A stretch of 17,386 nucleotides of DNA, taken from Gymnopilus junonius. Its lineage: Eukaryota > Basidiomycota > Agaricomycetes > Agaricales > Galerinaceae. Below are positions 1 through 10,322 of this stretch, one piece after another (within the stretch, counting starts at the first letter, position 1; the number at the start of each line of letters is the position of its first letter). The DNA is taken from the NCBI GenBank assembly GCA_015501075.1, contig JADNYJ010000639.1, positions 1 to 17,386 on the forward strand, in the 5' to 3' direction. The position numbers and the translations under genes are program-made. Below the pieces are notes generated by a model. That model saw nothing but the letters and a program-made list of their open reading frames with translations. It did not search any database and was not told the origin of the DNA.

Positions 1-201
1 CATCTTGCTTTTACCGTCATGGTCAATCCTATGTTTTTCCAACACTACTCCCCCGATTTTCCTAGGTTTCTAAATGCTTATCACCCTGTATATCTATGAC
101 TGCCAGAAGGATATATTTAAGCGTATTGATGGAGCCGGATCCCACGGAACGAAGCACGTTCGATATGAAAGTTATCTGTCCATACGGTTGGTGAGCTTGC
201 T

Positions 202-214
202 TCTATATATATAA
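202..214 (+). promoter_or_regulatory. TATA-like box upstream of MFS transporter gene
   Basis: A CTATATATATAAT tract lies about 110 bases before the ATG at 322. It is the only strong TATA-like element before the transporter gene and is placed suitably for a start of transcription around 235-250. That position also argues for the ATG at 322 over the earlier ATG at 234. It is inferred from sequence only; the tract could also be chance AT richness. Confidence 0.35.
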
Positions 215-1167
215 TCTCATAGCCATAGGCTAAATGAAGTCGTCTGCCAGCTTTATCCGTCCCTCTGCTGGAGCCGTCCATTCCAACGCTATCACTAACG
301 AGCCTTCACGACTAACGCGTCATGACGAGTAACGACAAGGAAGCAAGCATTGAAAAGGGGATTGGACCTTACCTCGAAACGCAGGCTGAGATCTACGGAA
401 CTCAATACGGAGAGGGGTCAACAGGCATACGAGCTGAATGTCCCTGAGTACGTGTAAAGTCTTCTTTCACTGCATTCAATATTAACCGTCTCCAGTTAAT
501 AATGTTTACAAGAAGAGTAAGTCTGCCCGCGACTCTCTTTGAGGCTCATACGGACACGTCTGCATCAGGATCGGTTCGGACGATATCAGATAGAGCTTTT
601 CGTGCTCACGGGCTTTGGGTGGATGGCGATAGTAAGTGCCTTTCCAGCAGTAAAGCCGCACGAGCTAACTTCATTTGTGGAGTTTAGACATCTGGTGCAA
701 GGGTAGCCATCGTCTTACCCCAAGTTCAGCAGGAGCTGAACCCTGTTCGCGTGGAATTCGCTACGCTCGCGCTATATGTCGTCTCATCATTGGTGCTTCT
801 TTATGGGTGTCCTGGCGGACTTGATGGAAGAAAGTCTCGTTTAATGTCAGTCTGTTATTCTTCTACCTTGCCGGTGCTCCTCGCTCATGTTCTCGAGCAG
901 ATTACCCTTTTTCTAGCAGGGTATTCGGTTATCGCGTCTGCAGGATCCCCCAATTTCACGACTTTCGGAGCGTTAGTGGCGTGTCTAGGATTTGGTGTTG
1001 TGGAAAGTGAGTACGCCTTATCAAGTGTTCTTCACCTGACTCTGATCACGTTTGAATCAAGCTTACCCGTTGATGGTATGCCCCCCGTGCCCATTGAGAT
1101 CTCTCCTGAGCAGAACCATTCAGTGCCTTATACTTGGAGCACATTCCCGGATCGTATCAGGTACGAG

Positions 1168-1182
1168 CCGCCGCCGCCGCCG
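1168..1182. repeat. (CCG)5 triplet run inside an MFS intron
   Basis: Five CCG units lie just after the GTACGAG donor of the 1161-1220 intron. This is a short simple repeat. Read through, it would add a run of prolines, which explains a false proline-rich tail in the unspliced frame. Confidence 0.8.
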
Positions 1183-1876
1183 ATTTTTGAAAATGTTGAC
1201 ATTAACGAATACTACTGCAGTGGACGTTAACTCTCCTCTCTGCTTGGTGGCTATTGGTCAGCTTGTAGCTTCCGTTGTAGCTTGGGGCTTCATTGGCAAC
1301 TTTTCCTGCGCAAGTGACGTACCAGTAGGCCAATGCCCCAAGGCCGAGAATATGGGCTGGAGATACACCTTGTAAGTCATCCATATCTTTGTAATTAAAA
1401 TGGATTTGAATGCTAATTTTTCCGTTAATTCAGCTATACGCTGTAAGTTGCTAGCAACCTTTTTCTTACGTCATTGATAGCTTACCCAATATCCCGATAG
1501 TGGCGCCCTCACCCTCTTGATGTTCATCTGCCGCTTTTTCATTTTCAACCTCCAAGAATCACCGAAATATCTTATTGCAAATGGGCGGGATGAGGAGGCG
1601 ATCAAGGTTTGACCCTCCTACATGTTTTTTTGCCATTTCCCTCATTTAGAGTCACAGGTCATGCAGCATTTAGCACACAAGAACGGTAAATCGATCTCCT
1701 TGACGCTAGACCAACTCCAGGAAATCCAAGGAAGTTCGACATTACCACCCAGGACCATGCTGCAGGTGGTGAAAGAATCGTTTTCGCACCTCTCTTTGTC
1801 ACACGTCAAGCCTCTCTTCGCTGGCAGAAAACTGGCCATCAACAGCTCAATCACGATTTTCTTATGGGGTACGTCC

Positions 1877-1894
1877 CATCCATCCATCCATCCA
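1877..1894. repeat. (CATC)n tetranucleotide run in an MFS intron
   Basis: About four and a half CATC units lie within the 1869-1938 intron of the transporter gene. It is a simple repeat with no sign of function. Confidence 0.8.
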
Positions 1895-2676
1895 CATTAT
1901 TGCCTCTCCCAGCCTGACCTTCTCACGTCCCTTTCCAGGACTCATCGGGCTCGCCTATCCGCTCTTCAGCGCCTTCCTCCCTTTCTATCTGCGGGATCGC
2001 GTACCCAGCAGTAACAGCTCCGTCAGCGTCACATACCGCAATTACACGATAGTCTCCGTCCTTGGTATTCCCGGTTCGCTCATCGCGTGTGCGGTGGTTG
2101 ATTGGACGAGGCGCAGTGGGAAATATTCCTTTGGGGGGAGGAAGTTGGTCATGGCGGTGTCGACGACGCTTACTGGGATTTTCTTGTTCTTGTTTACGAC
2201 GAGCAATAGCCAGGCGGCTGTTCTTGGATATACCTGTACGACTTCAGTCACTTCGTACGTTGCTTTGTTATTATTTCTTCGTATATTGGACTGATGGTCT
2301 TTTGTAGGAATGCTGTGAGTACAAGGTTTACGTGCGAGTGTTGCTTATGCTAATGTTATTAAGATGTACGGCGTACTCTACGCTTATACTCCAGAGGTAC
2401 ATTGTTTTCATTTCCCATTGCCCATGTCCTTTCGTTTACAAGTACATTGATCACCAGGTCTTCCCGGCACCTCATCGCGGAACTGGAGACTCCATCGCCA
2501 GTAGTTTCAACAGGATCACTGGTATTCTTTCACCCGTCATCAAGATCGCCACGACTTCAGCGTCGTTGCGACTGGTGCCAACGCGAACGGGTCAGTCGTT
2601 GTCTGTTGAGAGTGATAACTCCTTGACTTAAATCAACTTGGCTTTCTCTCTTAGGCCGATTTTCGTATCTGCCTCT

Positions 2677-3889
2677 CTATTTTGAGAACATATGCTGTAC
2701 CCTTCCAAATGCCGTGTTTTTGTTGCTGTTCTTTAAGATGGGCTCGGAAACGTATAGAGTATCCTTGGGTATGAGGTCGACGATGGGACTTTGGGTATTG
2801 GGATGAGGAGAAGTGGTGATAGGAAGAGATGATTGTCGGAGAGATTCCGAGCTTTTATGGCTTGATTTCTTTGTGGAAATATGTAACTCGGGTACGGAGG
2901 TGCGTGATGGTGGTAGCGTGTGGTCTGAAGAGGGTGAACGCGGTAGATCCTTACGTGGTTCCGTGTCAATGGCGTCGACACCGGCGATCTCCTTACCCGA
3001 TTCCGATAAGGAGGAAATTTTTTCCAGGGTGATTGGGCTCGCTGTAACGTGGTCTCCTTCCTTCAAATGAACTGGAACGGCGACTCGGACGTCCAAAGGT
3101 TTGTGCCACCAAAGGGAATAAATAACAATCGTAATAGCAGCGAAAGCGAGGGTCATAACCTCCAGTTCTGTCACTGCCAACCTGTACCTCCCTCTTACGA
3201 TACATTGGGCAATGAACCACGAGGTTTGGAGGAGGACAGCAGCCTTGGATAAGTAGTCACCTTTACTCTTGTCGTTGATTTCTTCCTCCGTAATGGATGG
3301 CCAGTCGATTTTTCCTTGTTCCAGCAATTCTTCGAATTCACAATATTCCAAGGTTCGTATTGGTTGGTTTTTTCATAAAGCATGAAACCCCCCATTACGA
3401 GAAAAAAGGCATGGGTCTTGGTCCATCCTCTATCTAATGACGAAGTCAGACTGAAGGAATCCAGTGAATAATTCTAACTCACGTACCAGAGTGGCGCTGC
3501 GAGATCTCTAGAACAGCAATATATTGACGTGCAACCCAGATAATAACCATTTCCGGTGCGAGAAGGAGGTATCCCATAATGGCCAAATGGCGCGCAAAGA
3601 CACGTATATCGCCATCCTTTGGGGCTGGAAGGTTGGGGTGCACGGCGATCCATGTACAGGCAAAGATCGTCACCAAGCAGCTCCAGATGATGTTGTAGAT
3701 CGACCTCTGACCGAAGAAGTCGGGATTTGCGGCGGGGTTTAGTAGAGATCGATCCAAGTCATTTGTGATACCAGGTAGTAAGTGAAGAGGAAGATTATGG
3801 CTCGAGGATAAACTGCTGAGAGACACAACAAAGAAAGAAAGAAGAAAACATGAAACAGGACGCTGCTGCGGAGTTGTTCAGACGCGCAT
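2677..3889 (-). pseudogene. Multi-pass membrane protein of an unnamed Agaricomycete family, two lesions
   Basis: This resembles a large family of uncharacterised mushroom membrane proteins whose core reads like IIWSCLVTIFACTWIAVHPN. In order it shows a probable signal peptide (CFLLSFFVVSL), that first span, a second span AIMGYLLLAPEMVIIW, the block WTKTHAFFLVMGGFMLYE, the acidic block EFEELLEQGKIDWPSITEEE, then LLQTSWFIAQCIVRGRY, ELEVMTLAFA and a W-rich segment SLWWHKPLDVRV, followed by a Ser/Pro-rich tail. One intron (3428-3486, GTACGT donor) separates two exons. Lesion one: ATG 3889-3887 is in frame with exon 1, but the fourth codon is TGA (3880-3878), perhaps once CGA. Lesion two: near 3370 a run of six A on the coding strand must be seven to join FMLYEK to the following TLEYCEF. 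The stop is TAG at 2679-2677, overlapping the tail of the convergent transporter gene by a few bases. Function is unknown. Family recognition is from memory of recurrent motifs. Confidence 0.72.
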
Positions 3890-3999
3890 GGCAGGCAGGA
3901 ACTGTTAGTATCACGAAGGGAACCACGTTGACGTGATGTACGTGACGTGAGGCGGTGCTTACGGCTTGCCAAACCCGGAACAAGGGACTACCCTTCAGC
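3890..3999. promoter_or_regulatory. Short divergent intergenic region
   Basis: Only about 110 bases separate the presumed ATG of the minus-strand membrane protein gene (3889) from the presumed ATG of the plus-strand F-box gene (4000). Both promoters must lie here or within the neighbouring 5' ends. A repeated ACGTGA/ACGTGACGTGA motif occurs around 3932-3952, and I see no clear TATA box. Divergent co-regulation is possible but is inference only. Confidence 0.4.
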
Positions 4000-5212
4000 A
4001 TGTCCGCCCACTCATAACACCACCGCTTGTTAACCAGCCTTATGATATTCCTCAAGAAATAATCGACGAAATCATCGAACATGTCTCTCACATCGACTCC
4101 AACCTTCATCTTTTGGCCTGCTCGCTTGTTTCTAGATCATTCAGATACCCATCCCAGCAGCGGCTCTTCTCCACAATAAAGCTTGACATGCATCGAACTC
4201 TAGACCATAGACCGTTCCATTTTCAGACGGAAACTGAAATGGAAAGTAGGATGAAATGTCTGATTAACCTGTTGAAGTATCCGTCCAATTTAGGTGGGGC
4301 CGTTCACAAGTTGGAAATTACGGATTGGGCTGAACATCACATCGAGATGCGAATCCTGAATGAACTCGTCAGGCTCTTAATCAGTCAAGCGCCGAACCTG
4401 ATGTCCTTTTGCCTGGACAATATTAAGACTGAACTCGCAGAGTCATTGATGACTCTTATCATGCACCCCACAACTTCCGACCTCTCGCTATCCAGCATGA
4501 CTGCGACACCGCGACATTCGACAGCAAAGTGTACCAACCTCATACCCCTAGGAACTTATCGCTTCAGGCGGATCCATGATACAATGCATATCAGCATTTC
4601 ACAACTCGAACACCTCGAAGTGAAGCTTTATAAGCAAGAAGATGTATCAAAAATTGGAATACTTGCACATGCAGCAGCGTCTCTTACGTCTCTTTCCCTG
4701 TAAGCAAATCCGCAGCCTCGACGATATTGTAGCTTACATCCTTTAACAGGATTGTCTGCCCAATTGATTGTATTAACCTGTCAAACTGTGATGACCTCGC
4801 GGGTTTGGAATGCTTGACTCACATCCGTATAAGTATACCCGTGAAGCATGAAGTTTTGGGTGTTGAAAATTTCCTCAACGGCTCCATGCCGACCGTACTC
4901 GAGAAGATTGAAATCGTCTTCAGAAGTACTTATGAAGGTGTCGTACGAGATATAAAAAATGCTCTCCATGGCCAGCAGCCTGAGAACATCGCGCGGGTCT
5001 TCCAACGTCGCAAACATCCTCGCCTCGTAACGGCCAAGCTGATCTACCTGCTACTAAGCATGACACCCATAACATTAGACTCTTCATCTGGTGATCTGCA
5101 CCAAATTGCAGAGCGCTTTCGAACAGCAATGGGCTACCTGCCTCAGTCTCTGGCTGATGCCCAGGGCCTCCTTGTCCCTGTCATCGCCCTTGAAGCCTAC
5201 TCTATGGAGTGA
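4000..5212 (+). CDS. F-box-like protein, two exons, one base apparently missing near the start
   Basis: A typical basidiomycete F-box protein, a predicted substrate adaptor of an SCF-type ubiquitin ligase. The F-box is at the N-terminus: YDIPQEIIDEIIEHV, then LLACSLVSRSFRYPSQQRLF. A leucine-rich degenerate repeat region follows (for example LEHLEVKLYKQ, LECLTHIRISIPV). A 50-nt intron at 4700-4749 (GTAAGC donor, CAG acceptor) splits a leucine codon and joins two clean frames. The stop is TGA at 5210-5212. The frame has no ATG before the F-box. The ATG at 4000 comes into frame only if the CCC run at 4007-4009 is read as CCCC, giving a plausible MSAPLITPP start and a product of about 387 residues. 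Apart from that base this is the least damaged gene in the window. The target substrate cannot be told. Confidence 0.75.
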
Positions 5213-5600
5213 TTATTCACTTTTCTTCATCCCTTGTTACACTAGCTTACCTTTTTTTAATCCCAGTTCAAGCAGCCGACTCATGTGCGCATCTTTCGAA
5301 TTGTCCGGAAGTCTGATGATCAACTCCAAAGTGAGTTATAATGTGAATGTTATCTAATTTTCAAACTGACGCAAGCATTCAGCAGGAGCTCGTGATAATT
5401 TATGAAGCATAGTGCCATTTCTGGCGGACAAATTTGTATAAGAGCGGCATTTATATACTGTGTATACCTTATTCGTAGCGACAGGTGCAACTTTGCTGGT
5501 GACGGACTTGCCAATACTTCCACAATGTCAGGGAATCGCCGACCTCCGCTGATCAATCCTAGTAGATTTCCGACCAGGAGTCAATGATGTACTTGCTCCG
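5213..5600. other. Intergenic region, no supported gene
   Basis: This is the 3' flank of the F-box gene. Short open frames on both strands (5402-5587 plus, 5350-5556 minus) lack recognisable domains or good intron signals. I see no terminator-like or RNA structure worth naming. Confidence 0.5.
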
Positions 5601-6317
5601 TCTGAGGCTGAGGAGTATTCGGTGTTGAAGGTGACACCGCGTTGTTGAGTGTTGATGTGAGCGAGGGTCAATGATAGACGTTGAGGGAGGCATTTGGAGT
5701 CAGGTTAAAGTTGAGTCCGAAGTCGAGATTGGGATTGAGATACTGAATGACGTCTCCTCCTCCTCATTCAGCACCTTCAAAGTTTCTTCCCTCCTTCTCG
5801 TCAAACCATCAACCCACCTGCTTCTCCTTCTCCTTCTCATCCTCAGTCACTTCCCCACCCACAGCTTCAACTTCATCTCCATGCTCGGGTTCAGGAACAA
5901 AGGAGCGACTCCATGCGGGCTGCCAGTGGGACTCGCAGGATCTTGCTATTGCCACTGCCGCTGCTTAAGCGAATTGACTGTAACTGCTCGTGATGGTATG
6001 TACGACTAGCTTCTGGACGCCAGAGACTCTGCCGAAATCCGATTAGGAGCAGAGGTAGTACTCGCCCAGGCAGGAGCTGGATCCAAGTCCAAGTTCGAAC
6101 TAAGCGCATGAAAGAAGCTGAGGCTGAGGGCAAAGTCGAAGACGAAGGTGACGTTGACCCAGGTGTGAACAGGAGTCGAACTTGAGGGTTGAACTGGGCC
6201 TGTGATATCTCCAGGAAGTGACTTGGCCACTGCACTGAGAGAGGGTAACATCTCTGCCTCTTGACAGGCTGTACTTCGCCTCGAACACCACTATCACCAG
6301 TGGCTCCAGCTCTAGTA

Positions 6318-6340
6318 GCAGCGGCGGCGCGGCGGCGGCA
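6318..6340. repeat. GCG/GGC-rich triplet run
   Basis: An imperfect GCG/GGC triplet tract, which would encode Gly/Ala on the plus strand (SSGGAAAAP). It is part of the low-complexity region. Confidence 0.7.
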
Positions 6341-6486
6341 CCGATGCCAACACCAGTAACAGTGACCTCTCCATCTCCATCCACATCCACCAATATCACC
6401 ACCATCAACCAATGCCAACATCACCACCAGCGCAATCGAGCTGATATCAGCCAGCTAAAATGCCAACGACCTCCCCCCACTTGTAT

Positions 6487-6866
6487 ATTGGAGGTGGTGG
6501 ACTTGTGAGGTTGGAGCTTGAGCTGAGAAGAAGAAGGCACGGTGTGGGAGCTGAGGCCGGCGGGATGTTCACCTCATATCGGAAACGAAACGCTCATGTC
6601 ATCCGTTCCATTACATTTGAAAATGACAGTGATATTAAAAGCGATGGTATGGACACTGAACTCTCGTCATGAGTGAGACAAAGGTGCAATAGGTCATCTG
6701 AGGAAAGGTTGAATTGTTCGCTGGGAATTTGGATCTGTACAACACATTAGAAAATGATGATGAATAAAAAGCAAGGTAAAAAAAAAGACTGACGATCATC
6801 CGATTCGCATATCTCTCTGAGGTTGAATTGCCAGCCAGCCTTCGAGAGAAAGCCTCGAACACATCA
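6487..6866. repeat. Duplicated segment A, copy 1
   Basis: This segment recurs, diverged but collinear, at 12521-12880. Shared anchors include ATTGGAGGTGGTGGACTTG, TTCCATTACATTTGAAA, GATGGTATGGACACTG, GATCTGTACAAC, TTAGAAAATGATGAT and GACTGACGATCATCC. Identity looks like roughly four fifths by eye, with small indels that are not multiples of three. On the minus strand a possible intron (GTCAGT donor in 6785-6800, CTAAT branch-like site, TACAG acceptor near 6736) would join to a frame reading QIPSEQFNLSSDDLL, which is also recognisable in the other copy. It is not recognised as a known transposon, and the coding status is open. Confidence 0.65.
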
Positions 6867-6994
6867 CATAGATTCAGCAGCGGCAGCGGCAGCGACAGTG
6901 CAGACGTGGACATGTCACGCCGGTGAAGAGAGGAGAGGGTTCATTTGAGGGTTTCATTCAGAGTTTCAGGGTGGTGTGTTGGAGGTGGTGGAAC
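6866..6994. repeat. Duplicated segment B, copy 1
   Basis: This is adjacent to segment A and recurs at 13561-13682. Shared anchors are CATAGATTC, GACGTGGACATGTCACG, GGTGAAGAG, GAGAGGGTTCATTTGAGGG and GGTGGAACC. In this copy A and B are contiguous; in the other they are separated by about 680 bases. Confidence 0.65.
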
Positions 6995-7050
6995 CGATAG
7001 AGGGAAAATCAAACTCGAACTGTCGCTAGCGCTGCTTTTGACAAGACTCC

Positions 7051-7084
7051 TGGCGGTGGCAGTGGTGGTGGCGGTGGTGGTGGC
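7051..7084. repeat. GGT/GGC triplet run
   Basis: An imperfect (GGT/GGC)n microsatellite just right of duplicated segment B. It would encode Thr/Ala on the minus strand or Val/Gly on the plus strand. It has no clear function. Confidence 0.75.
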
Positions 7085-7549
7085 ATCTGCCCCATCAACC
7101 GTATGGATCCCAAGATTTTCGACCAGGGATAGATGGAGTATCCATCAAGGCTGAAGTTGAGGGTGAGTTGAGGGTCACTGACAATGCCAGTAATGCCAAC
7201 AGCTTCAGTACGGCACCCTTAACGCCACTGCTAAAGCCCCAGCACCAGCACAGGCACCAGCCTCCATCCACCAGCACAACGAGCTGACCCGAGGTGTCCT
7301 CATGCTGAACACCGAAGACCATCCTACCCGTTCCTGCCCTTTCCTGCTCGTCTCTTCCAATGGCGAGTTAGGAGTGAACCGGCTGGGAATCGGATGGCGG
7401 TTGCGACAAATAGTTCATGCACCTGTCGGTGGACACAGGACCTCAGAGCAATCGAGTGGAAAAGGGAGCGTCTGTAGATTGGATGTAGTCAGGTCGGAAT
7501 GGAAGCAGAATTTAGAGAAGCTGGCAGACGTATGGTCATGATGATGGGC

Positions 7550-8132
7550 GGGAGAAAGAATTCACCGACAGCAGATACAAAACTTTGGGGAGAATCGAGG
7601 GAATGTTCAGTGGGATTAGCAGATGGACGATGGGCGGGAGGAAAAAAGGTGCGACGCGTAACATTTAACTGGTGACGGTATGCGAAAATTGAAACATGCC
7701 ACACTCAGCTTGTGCCGCGATAAACAGTCCTCTCTTACGTTGTCCTCTTTTCCTTATTCAATGTCAGCTCTGTGAATAGAGAATTATTCTGTTTCATTAC
7801 CATCCTGTTTTTCTTCCGGGTTTTCAACAGCCTGGACTGTTAAACCCTGGGGCCTGATGAGTACTTCTCATACCCAGCCCGGCTAGAGTATGACGAAATC
7901 CAGACAAGTCAAAGGTTTGTCGATACCCGTTCCTTGAAAGAGATAAAGTAATCATATTGGCTTGATTTCTTTCTCCTTGTTTTCTATATAGCGTCTAATT
8001 ACTCTACCTCCCCGCACAATCGAGGGATTTCAAGTTCATTATCGCTATTCGAAGATGAGCGTCAGGGCGCGTTTACAATAATCGAAGGCAAATTTGATCT
8101 AGGCACATTGTTCCCTACTATGGCTTGACCAA
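7550..8132. other. Intergenic region, no supported gene
   Basis: This is the 3' flank of the minus-strand F-box gene. It is AT-rich with scattered stops in all frames. I see no domain, RNA gene or terminal repeat. Confidence 0.5.
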
Positions 8133-9736
8133 TTAACCATGTATCTTTATCATCAAGGATCTGAACCTGAGCTTCCACCAATTCCCAGAGCCGCACATGT
8201 ACTCTGACTGCTTTCCATTTACTTCCCATACAACTCTCAACCCAGTCATCGCCTCCAAAAATGCAAAGTCGGCCGCCATCGGGTTCTTTCCAAGGTCCAA
8301 AATTGGAAGGGAGAGACGATGATCCTTTCTAAACTGATAAAAGTCTAGAAGTCGAAGTCCGAGCGAGCGTTTGTTGAAATTAAATAACCGAAATTGTAGG
8401 GTGTGCAAGTTGGGCAGAGATGCATGAATGGTTGAAGCAGGATCCATTTCAACCCATGAATCCATCCTCTGCACGAGCGAGAGGAGGCCAATTGGGCTGA
8501 TTTGTAATACCTCCACCCTTGAAAGAAATTGAAGCAAGGGATTTATGTTCGTGAAAGGTATCGAGTCATCCAATCCGAGATTGAGAACCCTAACAGCGGA
8601 CAGATCATACTTCAAGAACATTGCAATAAATGGGTTGCTGTCCTCAAAGACTGGGGTCGACGACGTGAGGCGAATGCGAAATTCAGGTGGAATTCCAGGT
8701 CCGGAATTATGGGCCGCTCCAGGAGGAAGCTGTCGTAGTTCGCCAACCTGTGGGACTGCAAATAAGAAAGAGTCATCAGTTAAAGTGATACTCAAGGATG
8801 GCTCCTTCCAGAAGGCAAAGTAGGGCTCCCCATAACGAGCTAATAGCGCAGTGATATCTGCCAGATTGACAGAGTCCTGGGTTATTGTCGAGTCGAAGGA
8901 TAGTGAACAAGGTGCTGCGGGCTTTATTGCACGCGTGAGAGCAGCAGGCAATTCGAAATCGCATGGACGCGGAGATTGATCAGGTGAGGGAGGATGATAG
9001 ATTCTGAATCCAGAGATTTTAGATCTGAATGACCTGGTATATCAGTGAGGTTGAGCTCCAGAGGAGGGGCATTTTCCTGATGGCATTGAAGATTTCAAGC
9101 AGGTCCACTTCTGGAGTATTCAACTTGAGAACATGAAGGTGAGTAATCCAAGGCACCCAAGATTGAGAGAGAAAACAGATGAATGGATTCCTAACTCTTG
9201 AAGTAAGGGAGCATCCTTCGAGAAGAGGATGTCAGATTCGAAAAAGGCTGAAAATAGATGCAGTTGATGTGTACATTGAACGATACCAAGGAAGGTGCAG
9301 GGAATAGACACAAATTTGGGAATTCCTCATTGGCATGGTTGATCCTGATATGTACTCTTCAGATTCTCAGCCAATTGTTGTTGAGAAGTGGTTTGAAAAA
9401 TGTACTGCCAAACTCGTCATAAGTGAATGGCATGAATCCTAGGATGTATAGAGGCGCATCCGCGGTTCACTTCAAAATCTCTTCTCATCCATGTTTTTTG
9501 AGCTGGTACAGTCTTTCGAGCCATATAATCTTTCCCCAAATCGATGGCGAATTTAAGAGAATATCCCTCCATGACCCGCACACACGCAAAGAGATTAGGG
9601 TGGTGTCCAGAGCTAATTGTCCAGTAATGTTCTCATTTTCCTCCCAATCGTACTCCAGTGGACTAAACATGTCAGCGTTTAGGGAAAAAATCAGCCATAG
9701 GACGTCCCTATCCAATCTAGCTATTGGTGGAGGCAT
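8133..9736 (-). pseudogene. F-box-like protein gene with three in-frame TGA codons and four single-base losses
   Basis: A predicted SCF ubiquitin-ligase adaptor of a common Agaricomycete F-box type. From a true ATG at 9736-9734 the N-terminus reads MPPPIARLDRDVLWLIFSL, then LISLRVCGSWRDILLNSPSI and WGKIIWLERL, the usual F-box plus tail. The same frame continues across TGA at 9487-9485, 9469-9467 and 9361-9359 with family-like sequence around them (EEILK, TADAPLYILGFMPF, RVHIRINHANEEFP). In all three places arginine would fit, suggesting CGA to TGA. After that, one base is missing near 9239, 9137, 9055 and 8960, each in a run of identical bases, linking ESDILFSKDAPLLQELG, HVLKLNTPEVDLLEIF, LNLTDIPGHSDLKSLD and the long open part 8951-8133 (for example AVRVLNLGLDDSIPF, LRVVWEVNGKQSEYM). 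The stop is TAA. No intron is needed. Without lesions it would give about 535 residues, normal for the family. Confidence 0.8.
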
Positions 9737-10322
9737 ATTGCTGGACTGATATGACAGTGACCCAGATCAAGAGAGTGTGAGAAGGAATTTCATGGCGAGG
9801 AACTTGTAATTAATATATATTAAGTGTCTGGGTCTATGCTAATCAGTACTGTTTCATCTCTACTTGATTTGTTGGAGTCCCATGCCTTCACCAGCCGTGA
9901 ATTAAATCCTCCCAGCATGCGAGTTCTCGAAAGTAGAGCCGAAACTGTGGCATGTGGGTACAGTGAAGACCCTGCTACTGATGACAACAATAATGGTTTA
10001 GACAATAACAAATTAAGGAAATGGAAATTAACACCTAGTTTATATATATATATATCAAATTCGAAGTATACGAGAAGACGACCATGCAGATGATGGAGAT
10101 TGGTGCCGGCAGCCAGAGGCAAGGGGCACAATTGAAGTTGACAAAACAAATGCCCAGCATTGGCATGTGGCGGCGTTCCAATAGAGATTTGGTGCCGAAT
10201 ATTAAATATGAATGTTGGTGCAGGCCAGAGAAGCGATGATTGGCATAGGACAACGAACAAGTAACCATTCTATCCAATACGAGTGACTTAAAAACATATT
10301 CGTTTTGTAATGCATAATACGT
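9737..10322. other. AT-rich intergenic region, no supported gene
   Basis: This lies between the start of the minus-strand F-box gene and the end of the synthetase gene, so it holds the promoter of the former and the 3' flank of the latter. It contains AT-rich tracts (9808-9824) and a TA repeat. Open frames here have no domain and are not supported. Confidence 0.5.
10040..10055. repeat. (TA)8 dinucleotide run
   Basis: A TATATATATATATATA microsatellite in intergenic DNA. It could double as a TATA element for the F-box gene to its left, but it is about 300 bases upstream, so that is doubtful. Confidence 0.8.

Larger units (their letters stand above)
322..2685 (+). pseudogene. MFS transporter gene, many introns, frame broken in the N-terminal half
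   Basis: A Major Facilitator Superfamily permease of the fungal SV2/sugar-porter-like group, an integral membrane transporter of unknown substrate. Family blocks in order are ELFVLTGFGWMA, VAIVLPQVQQELNPVRVEFA, SAGSPNFTTFGALVACLGFG, LPVDG, LVASVVAWGFIGNFSC, LQESPKYLIANGRDEEAIK, FYLRDRVPSS, VDWTRRSGKYSFGGRK and YAYTPEVFPAPHRGTGDS, covering about eleven of the usual twelve membrane spans. Convincing introns are 517-568, 632-687, 834-900, 1007-1061, 1076-1123, 1161-1220, 1372-1433, 1443-1500, 1607-1657, 1869-1938, 2255-2307, 2315-2363, 2397-2457 and 2591-2654. Single missing bases fall near 557, 627, 694, 698, 780, 806, 824, 924, 1001, 1124, 1244 and 2564, and one extra T near 930. From 1500 to 2560 the frame is clean. 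The start is uncertain: ATG 322 begins with a typical MTSNDKEASIEK but needs a later frame change, while ATG 234 with an intron 329-384 keeps frame. The intron near 448-495 is also unclear. The last exon stops at a TGA at 2683-2685 without the final span. Recognition as MFS is firm. Confidence 0.85.
5600..7550. other. Low-complexity region with coding-like but interrupted stretches
   Basis: About 1.9 kb without an intact gene. Plus-strand pieces read as acidic or Ser/Pro/Thr-rich protein: SQVKVESEVEIGIEI at about 5699-5743, a serine-rich block at 5747-5965, MKEAEAEGKVEDEGDVDP near 6109-6162, a Thr/Pro/Ser block at 6290-6400 and KAEVEGELRVTD near 7147-7182. Triplet runs abound (TCC, CTT, GCG, CCA, GGT). 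Such composition fits the disordered part of a decayed regulatory or cell-wall-type protein, but both strands are fairly open and no family can be named. The right part includes segments that recur near 12.5-13.7 kb. Confidence 0.4.

Noticed and set aside
1052..1375. Separate 107-residue gene on the plus strand
   Set aside because: It is a shifted reading of transporter exons and of the CCG-bearing intron; its end matches the transporter block QLVASVVAWGFIGNFSC.
5891..6427. Minus-strand 178-codon frame
   Set aside because: It is a Trp/Cys/Arg-rich translation of triplet repeats, as expected from reading a biased sequence backwards.
7489..7704. Minus-strand 71-codon frame
   Set aside because: No domain, no splice or start context, and it lies in sequence without other coding signs.
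9359..9487. TGA read as an amino acid (reassigned code)
   Set aside because: TGA also ends the first F-box gene (5210-5212) and the synthetase gene (10323-10325) exactly where those proteins should stop, and the window is nuclear fungal DNA. Mutation is simpler.
9820..10260. Minus-strand 146-codon frame
   Set aside because: It has no domain, crosses the (TA)8 tract, and lies in AT-rich intergenic DNA.
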